NCBI GenBank assembly: GCA_943787375.1
Contig: CALSME010000007.1
Location: forward strand, 58,991-122,990
DNA from: an uncultured Polaribacter sp.
GTDB lineage: Bacteria; Bacteroidota; Bacteroidia; Flavobacteriales; Flavobacteriaceae
Length of the DNA: 64,000 nt
Direction of reading: 5' to 3'
Part shown: positions 58,788-64,000 of the stretch, piece after piece
Layout of the letters: each line of letters starts with the position of its first letter
Numbering within the stretch: the stretch's first letter is position 1
Notes under the pieces: generated by a model
What the model was told of the DNA's origin: nothing
Database searches by the model: none
What the model saw: the letters and a program-made list of their open reading frames with translations, nothing else
Position numbers and translations under genes: made by a program

Positions 58788-59621
58788 ATGAAATCACTAT
58801 TTACGATACTATTCGCCTTTGTAACCGTTTTTACTTTCTCACAAAATAATTTCCAAGGGAAAGCGGTGTACATGTCCAAAACTTCTATGGACATGAGCCG
58901 ATTTGATAAAATGCCAGAACAGCGTAAGAAACAAATGATGGCGCGTTTTAAGAATTTTCTTGAGAAAACCTACACGTTGAGTTTCAATAAAACAGAATCT
59001 TCATTTAAAGAAGATGTTGCCTTAGAAGGCCCAGGAGCTTCAGGTCCAAGTTGGGGAAGAAGCAACGGTCAAGGTTCAATCTATAAAAGTTTGAAAGACA
59101 AAAAAATGATTGAAGACGTTGAGCAATTTAGCAAACGTTTTTTAGTTGCAGAAGATATGGGGCAATTGGAATGGGAGTTAGGAATAGAAACTAAAAAAAT
59201 TGGAAACTATACCTGTTACAAAGCCACTTTAGTCAAAGAAGATACCAATGTAGATTGGGGAAGCATTTTTAGTAGAAGAGGCAATGATAAGAAAAAAGAT
59301 TCTACAAACACCAAAGACAGCAAACTAGCAAAGAAGATGTTGAACGTTACTGCTTGGTATGCGCCACAGATTCCAGTAAGTTCTGGTCCAGACAAATATT
59401 ATGGATTGCCAGGGTTGATTTTGGAATTAAATGCCGGTAGAACTACCATGTTGTGTACAGAAATCGCCATTAGTTCTACTGGAGATTTAGAAATTAAAGA
59501 ACCTACCAAAGGAAAAGAAGTTTCGAGAGAAGAATACACTCAAATTGTAAAAGAAAAAACTGAAGAGTTGAAAGAGCGTTTTAAAAATAGAGGACGTGGA
59601 GGTAGAGGAAGAGGCTACTAA
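58788..59621 (+). CDS. GLPGLI family exported protein 2
   Basis: A 277-residue paralogue of the previous protein. The signal peptide is MKSLFTILFAFVTVFTFSQ (1-19), the GLPGLI motif is at 206-211 (KYYGLPGLILEL) and the shared block reads GNYTCYKATL and TAWYAPQIPVSSGP. The last residues (KNRGRGGRGRGY) are an Arg/Gly low-complexity tail not seen in copy 1. The open frame of the next gene overlaps its end, but the receptor really starts 31 bases after this stop. Function unknown; probably one transcript with the receptor gene. Confidence 0.88.
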   Translation: MKSLFTILFAFVTVFTFSQNNFQGKAVYMSKTSMDMSRFDKMPEQRKKQMMARFKNFLEKTYTLSFNKTESSFKEDVALEGPGASGPSWGRSNGQGSIYKSLKDKKMIEDVEQFSKRFLVAEDMGQLEWELGIETKKIGNYTCYKATLVKEDTNVDWGSIFSRRGNDKKKDSTNTKDSKLAKKMLNVTAWYAPQIPVSSGPDKYYGLPGLILELNAGRTTMLCTEIAISSTGDLEIKEPTKGKEVSREEYTQIVKEKTEELKERFKNRGRGGRGRGY

Positions 59622-59652
59622 AAAAAGTACAATTACCAATCAAAACATTTAT

Positions 59653-62403
59653 ATGAAAAAATTACTGTTTATTGCCATTTGTATGGCATCTTGGATTTCT
59701 ATGGCTCAAATTGAATTGAAAGGAGTCGTAAAAGATTCTATCGGAAATCCCCTAGAAATGGCAAATGTAATTGCCATTGATACCATTGCAAAAAGAATTG
59801 CTTCTTATGGCTTTACAGACGGACAAGGGAATTTTAAATTAGATTTAAAAAAGAATACCATCTACAACATAAAGATTAGTTATGTTGGTTATGGAGACAT
59901 AAGCGAATTTTTAAAAACAACTGAAACCAATACCTCTAGAAACTACACCATGTCGGAAGACAACATGTTAGAGGGAATTAATATTGTTTCTAAAATGCCG
60001 GTAACTATTAAAGGAGATACCATTATTTATAATGCAGATTCTTTTAAAAATGGTTCCGAACGTAAACTCGAAGACGTATTAAAGAAATTGCCAGGGGTAG
60101 AGGTAAATGATGCTGGTGAAATTGAAGTAGAAGGAAAAGTAGTTGAAAAAATAATGGTAGATGGAAAAGAATTTTTTAGTGGAGATACCAAATTAGCTTC
60201 AAAAAACATTCCTTCAAACGCAGTAGATAAAATTCAAGTTTTAAGAAACTACTCCAATGTAAATCAGTTAAGTGGAGTACAAAATAACCAAGACCGAGTA
60301 GCCATTAATATCAAACTAAAAGAAGGGAAAAAGAACTTTTGGTTTGGAGATGTGACCGCAGGAGGTGGAGATTCTCCAGATACTGGATTGTATCTTTTTC
60401 AACCGAAATTGTTTTACTACACCCCAAAATATACGATTAACGTCATTGGAGATGTAAATAATATGGGTGATGTTGTCCTAAGTAGAAGAGATCTTAGAGG
60501 TTTTGGAGGAAATTTTCAAAGTCAGAGTCCCTCCAACGGAACCAACATTAACATTGCCGATGCCGGAATTGGATTTCTAACTGCTAATGCAAGAAATGCA
60601 AACCGAATTGAGACCAAATTAAGTGCCTTAAATTTTAGTTACTCACCAAATTCAAAATTAGATTTAAGCGGATTCTTAATTTTTTCAAGTAATAGTAACG
60701 GACAAAGAAATATTAATGCGATTGATTATGTAGATCCAAATACACCAGATGATTTTGTAGACAATACAACAGATCAGACAAGTAACACTGGATTGTTTCG
60801 ATTTAGTTCCAGTTATAAAAAAGATTTTGACAATCAAATGAACTACAATGTGTCGGGTCGTTTTACCAATGAATTCCGAGTAGATAATGTAAATTCATTA
60901 GTACTGAGTGATATTACTGAAATGGAAAATGCAACCCCATTTACTATAAATCAAGATTTAAGTTATTTCTATACTGCAAGTGAGACCAGTATTTTTGCCT
61001 TAGAAGTAAAGCATTTATTACAGGATGAAGATCCGTTTTATGTGGCTTCTTTAGAAAACGATCCGAATAACAATGAGGATGAAGATAATGACGGTTTTGA
61101 CGAAGCAGCAGGAGCTTTAGGTTTAAATACATCGAATCAGTTCTACAATTTAGAACAAGAACGGAAAGTAAAATCGAATCAATTGGATGCGAAACTAGAT
61201 TACTATTATATTTTAAATTCGAAGAGCAATTTGAATTTTGTAATGGGTACCATCTTAAGCAAGCAAAATTTCAATTCTCGCTTTTTTCAAACCTTAGACA
61301 ACGGGGCTGAATTCGAGCCAGATCCAACAATTGAAGGAGCAGACAATACCAGAATCACAAACGACACTGAATATAACTTTACAGATATTTATGGCGGATT
61401 GAGATATCGATTAAAATCAGGGATTTTTACCTTTACTCCAGGAGTTACCATTCACTCCTATACTTCCAAGAACATTCAGTACGGTTCTGAAATGTTTCAA
61501 GATAAATTTGCAAAACTATTGCCAGAATTTAATATGGTGGTGCAGTTTAAAAGAAGTGAAAGCCTGAACTTCACCTACAAAAAAGAAGTTAATTTTACAG
61601 ATGTAAATCAAATTGCAAGCGGTATTGTTGCCAACAGTTACAATTCCTTTTTTGCTGGAAATTCTGACTTAACCAATGCTAGCACGCACAATTTAAGATT
61701 GAATTATAGAAGTTTCAACTTGTTTGACGGAAGCAGTATTTTTGGAGGAGTAAATTACCGTAAAACAGCAGACCAAGTAAATAGAAATACTATTTTTCAG
61801 CCGAGATCAGTCGTTTCAAGCAGTTCGTCTATCAACTCTACTTTTGATAATGAAAGTCTTACGGCTTATGGAAACCTTAGCAAAACCTTCAAAAAAATTA
61901 CAGCAAGATTAGGAGGTAACTTTACGTATGCGAAAAGTTATCAATCGATTAACTTTGTAGAGAACACCAACGAAAGCTTTGTGAAAGGAATCAATACAAG
62001 AATTGGAACCAATTTTACAAAAGCACCCAATCTTAGTTTGAATTATAGACTTTCTTTCGTAGATCAAAAGAATAGTTCTAGAACATCCGATATCAAAACA
62101 GTTACCCATGCACCGTCTGTAGATTTTGACGCGTATCTTTGGGAGTCTGTTACTTTGAGATCCGATTTTTCATACAATGAACAAAGGCAAGGTGGAAGTG
62201 TCTTAAATTCTTACAAAATACTGAATGCAAAAATAGCGTATCGAAAAGATCGAGATGCAAAATGGGAATATGAACTCGTTGGAAGTAACTTACTAGCAAC
62301 AGGTTCAAATGCTTCTGTAAACCAGGGAGTTATTTCTTTTAATGTAAGAGAAACCTTTATTTTGCCTAGGTTTATTAGCTTTAGAGTACGTTACCAATTA
62401 TAA
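59653..62403 (+). CDS. TonB-dependent-receptor-like outer-membrane protein with carboxypeptidase-regulatory domain
   Basis: A 916-residue outer-membrane protein from the ATG 59653 (signal MKKLLFIAICMASWISMAQ, 1-19). The open frame extends to 59596, but those codons overlap the GLPGLI gene and lack a signal peptide. An N-terminal CarboxypepD-regulatory domain (LKGVVKDSIGNPLEMANV, then GNFKLDL, about 22-85) is followed by a plug-like region (KKLPGVEVNDAGEIEVEGK, about 138-160) and a long barrel ending FRVRYQL. It belongs to the group of barrel proteins paired with GLPGLI proteins; cargo unknown. A strong terminator follows. Confidence 0.9.
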   Translation: MKKLLFIAICMASWISMAQIELKGVVKDSIGNPLEMANVIAIDTIAKRIASYGFTDGQGNFKLDLKKNTIYNIKISYVGYGDISEFLKTTETNTSRNYTMSEDNMLEGINIVSKMPVTIKGDTIIYNADSFKNGSERKLEDVLKKLPGVEVNDAGEIEVEGKVVEKIMVDGKEFFSGDTKLASKNIPSNAVDKIQVLRNYSNVNQLSGVQNNQDRVAINIKLKEGKKNFWFGDVTAGGGDSPDTGLYLFQPKLFYYTPKYTINVIGDVNNMGDVVLSRRDLRGFGGNFQSQSPSNGTNINIADAGIGFLTANARNANRIETKLSALNFSYSPNSKLDLSGFLIFSSNSNGQRNINAIDYVDPNTPDDFVDNTTDQTSNTGLFRFSSSYKKDFDNQMNYNVSGRFTNEFRVDNVNSLVLSDITEMENATPFTINQDLSYFYTASETSIFALEVKHLLQDEDPFYVASLENDPNNNEDEDNDGFDEAAGALGLNTSNQFYNLEQERKVKSNQLDAKLDYYYILNSKSNLNFVMGTILSKQNFNSRFFQTLDNGAEFEPDPTIEGADNTRITNDTEYNFTDIYGGLRYRLKSGIFTFTPGVTIHSYTSKNIQYGSEMFQDKFAKLLPEFNMVVQFKRSESLNFTYKKEVNFTDVNQIASGIVANSYNSFFAGNSDLTNASTHNLRLNYRSFNLFDGSSIFGGVNYRKTADQVNRNTIFQPRSVVSSSSSINSTFDNESLTAYGNLSKTFKKITARLGGNFTYAKSYQSINFVENTNESFVKGINTRIGTNFTKAPNLSLNYRLSFVDQKNSSRTSDIKTVTHAPSVDFDAYLWESVTLRSDFSYNEQRQGGSVLNSYKILNAKIAYRKDRDAKWEYELVGSNLLATGSNASVNQGVISFNVRETFILPRFISFRVRYQL

Positions 62404-62424
62404 TAAAAGAAGGCAAACCAAATA

Positions 62425-62456
62425 AAAAAAGGACTCAATTAATTGAGTCCTTTTTT
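62425..62456 (+). terminator. Terminator after the receptor gene
   Basis: A perfect 32-base palindrome (two 16-base arms) ending in six T. It lies 22 bases after the receptor stop and also follows the convergent metK gene, so it probably works in both directions. Confidence 0.85.
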
Positions 62457-62488
62457 AGTTTTATATAGGATGATTTCTTATATCAAAA

Positions 62489-63745
62489 TTAGATATTAAA
62501 AGCCTCTTTTATGTTGTCTACAAAATCTAATTTCTCCCAGGTAAACGTTTCTATTTCTTGTGAAACGGTTTCTCCCATTGGGTTTGTAAAGGCAACTGTT
62601 TTTACTTCTGGAGTCCTTCCCATATGACCATAAGCAGCCGTCTCTGAATAAATAGGCGCTCTTAACTTTAAACGCTTCTCAATAAAATACGGACGCATGT
62701 CAAAAATAGATTCTACAATTTTACTGATGGCTCCATCCGTTAAATCTACCTTGGAAGTACCATAGGTTTCCACATTAATACTCGTTGGTTTTGCAACACC
62801 AATTGCATAGGAAACTTGTACCAATACCTCTTTACACAATCCAGCAGCTACTAAGTTTTTAGCAATATGTCTTGTTGCATAGGCACCAGAACGATCTACC
62901 TTGCTAGGATCTTTTCCAGAGAAAGCACCACCACCATGGGCCCCTTTTCCTCCATAGGTGTCCACAATAATTTTACGACCTGTCAACCCCGTATCACCGT
63001 GCGGTCCTCCAATCACAAAAACACCTGTTGGGTTAATGTGATAGGTAATGTCGTTGGTGAATAATTTCTGAAGGTGTACTGGTAATTTTGCAACTACTCT
63101 TGGAATTAAAATAGAAACAATATCCTTTTGAATTTTTGCCAACATTACTTCGTCAGACGAGTCAAAATCATCATGCTGCGTAGAAACCACAATGGCATCA
63201 ATTCTTTGTGGAACATTGTCATCTGAGTATTCAATAGTAACCTGCGACTTTGCATCCGGTCTTAAGTAAGTAATCTCTTTATTTTCTCTTCTCAATGCTG
63301 CCAATTCAATCAATAATCTGTGCGAAAGTTCTAATGCCAATGGCATGTAGTTTTCGGTCTCATCCGTTGCATATCCAAACATCATTCCTTGATCTCCAGC
63401 ACCTTGTTCTTCTGGGTTTGCTTTGTCCACACCTTGATTGATGTCTGGCGATTGTTCATGAATCGCAGAAAGCACTCCACATGAATTTCCGTCAAACATA
63501 TAAGCACTTTTTGTATATCCAATTTTATTGATGACATCTCTTGCTATTTTCTGAACATCCAAATAGGTTTTAGATTTTACTTCACCTGCCAAAATAACCT
63601 GACCCGTTGTAACGAGGGTTTCACAAGCTACTTTAGAAGTGGGGTCAAAGGCTAAAAAATTATCAATTAAAGCATCAGAAATTTGATCTGCAACTTTGTC
63701 AGGGTGTCCTTCAGAAACACTTTCTGAGGTAAATAAATATGACAT
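62489..63745 (-). CDS. metK: S-adenosylmethionine synthetase (methionine adenosyltransferase)
   Basis: Makes SAM from methionine and ATP. The 418-residue protein has GHPDKVAD at 13-20 (catalytic His14), [10 protein letters not shown] at 115-124 and [16 protein letters not shown] from 271. It is preceded by a strong promoter and a SAM-II riboswitch, so it should be repressed when SAM is high. The gene is the last one in the window on the minus strand; its leader occupies the right end. Confidence 0.96.
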   Translation of the reverse strand: MSYLFTSESVSEGHPDKVADQISDALIDNFLAFDPTSKVACETLVTTGQVILAGEVKSKTYLDVQKIARDVINKIGYTKSAYMFDGNSCGVLSAIHEQSPDINQGVDKANPEEQGAGDQGMMFGYATDETENYMPLALELSHRLLIELAALRRENKEITYLRPDAKSQVTIEYSDDNVPQRIDAIVVSTQHDDFDSSDEVMLAKIQKDIVSILIPRVVAKLPVHLQKLFTNDITYHINPTGVFVIGGPHGDTGLTGRKIIVDTYGGKGAHGGGAFSGKDPSKVDRSGAYATRHIAKNLVAAGLCKEVLVQVSYAIGVAKPTSINVETYGTSKVDLTDGAISKIVESIFDMRPYFIEKRLKLRAPIYSETAAYGHMGRTPEVKTVAFTNPMGETVSQEIETFTWEKLDFVDNIKEAFNI

Positions 63746-63811
63746 GTTTTTTTCTTTATAACAGAAAAAAAATAAAAATAGATTGCAGGGGTGCTAAAAG
63801 GAGTAGGAATT

Positions 63812-63893
63812 ACTGCTTTAGCATTTTGTTATGTTGAAGTTGTTTTTACAATTTTCAACAAAGAGGTTGCAATCAGTTCAAATTTTTCCTCTT
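63812..63893 (-). ncRNA. SAM-II riboswitch upstream of metK
   Basis: Read on the minus strand: P1 5' arm AAGAGG (63893-63888) and 3' arm CCTCTT (63866-63861), enclosing a loop with AATTTGA, then ACTG and ATT, then TTGCAACC. Further on, AAT (63825-63823), GCTAAAG (63822-63816) and CAGT (63815-63812) follow. ACTG/CAGT and ATT/AAT pair across the loop in the order of the SAM-II pseudoknot (P2b and P2a), and GCAACC and GCTAAA sit at the conserved positions. An extra small hairpin (GTTGAA...TTCAAC, about 63832-63857) is inserted before the pseudoknot's 3' strand. SAM-II aptamers sense S-adenosylmethionine. Confidence 0.85.
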
Positions 63894-63904
63894 AAATTCA
63901 GCTG

Positions 63905-63933
63905 CAAACTTACAGCTAAATTTTAAAAACCAA
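63905..63933 (-). promoter_or_regulatory. Promoter of metK and its riboswitch
   Basis: On the minus strand TTG (63933-63931) and TAAGTTTG (63912-63905) are 18 bases apart, a strong Bacteroidota promoter. The predicted start of transcription, near 63898, lies about 5 bases before the P1 stem of the riboswitch. The remaining bases to 64000 are AT-rich upstream DNA with no other feature seen. Confidence 0.7.
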
Positions 63934-64000
63934 TACGAATTTTAAATATTTATTTTTCTTGTAAATTCTTTTTTCAACAAAAGAAAAGCATTCCTTGTTC

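Noticed and set aside
63746..64000. A SAM-I (S-box) riboswitch upstream of metK.
   Set aside because: The S-box core sequences are absent; the conserved blocks fit SAM-II instead.
1..64000. Mobile elements, prophage genes, toxin-antitoxin pairs or defence islands.
   Set aside because: No transposase, integrase, phage, restriction or toxin gene is recognisable; base composition and gene density look uniform throughout.

Overview
The window reads as a stretch of conserved chromosome from a marine-type member of the Flavobacteriaceae (Bacteroidota). The DNA is AT-rich. Ribosome-binding sites are mostly not recognisable, and many genes are preceded by the Bacteroidota promoter signature (TTG/TTTG, about 18-21 bases, TAnnTTTG). 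The primary sigma factor is the short Bacteroidota form, and the protein families (GLPGLI, DUF3127, SusC-like barrels, BNR/VPS10 proteins, one-chain glycyl-tRNA synthetase) fit that phylum. I see no prophage, insertion sequence, CRISPR array or other island. Genes are densely packed and no stretch over 300 bases lacks a gene.

Layout. 1-8.2 kb: the end of a probable glycosyltransferase, an M3 peptidase with purE and purK, a Rieske-like lipoprotein, greA, a HIT protein, an orphan histidine kinase, a flavin reductase and a DUF3127 protein. 8.2-18.4 kb: DUF1456 and a VTT membrane protein, aat, a MazG-like pyrophosphohydrolase, a 1035-residue BNR/VPS10 secreted protein, aroA, queA, rlmN and a polyprenyl synthetase. 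18.4-29.7 kb: a GH3 enzyme, DUF2797, nitrilase, a LacI-type regulator, a coupled three-gene glycosyltransferase operon, and a membrane polyferredoxin paired with an FAD/NAD oxidoreductase. 29.8-41.7 kb: a GH113-like lipoprotein, a tdk-alr-fatty acid hydroxylase operon, conserved hypothetical genes, a glycosyltransferase, DUF3089, an ArsC-like protein, DinB, an Ig-like lipoprotein, ComF, a methyltransferase and glycyl-tRNA synthetase. 41.7-54.3 kb: outer-membrane barrels, Ogt, TatD, a retropepsin-like protease, YqeY, tRNA-Arg(TCG), DUF1295, an FAD amine-oxidase-like protein, an exonuclease/GIY-YIG fusion, rpe and the primary sigma factor. 54.4-64 kb: deoxynucleoside kinase, a two-component system, a divergent locus of a small secreted protein, two GLPGLI proteins and a TonB-dependent-receptor-like barrel, and finally metK.

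The most interesting parts are regulatory. metK is preceded by a good promoter and a leader that folds as a SAM-II riboswitch pseudoknot. The two-component system faces the GLPGLI/outer-membrane-receptor locus across a 121-base gap holding phased TTAAC boxes at 10-11 base spacing, as expected for an OmpR-family regulator. The first GLPGLI gene starts inside seven copies of a 9-base tandem repeat, the last three of which each supply an in-frame ATG. Several promoters sit so close to the start codon that leaderless messages are likely. Nothing here is clearly a new defence or mobile system; the sensor/GLPGLI/receptor locus is the best candidate for an undescribed function.
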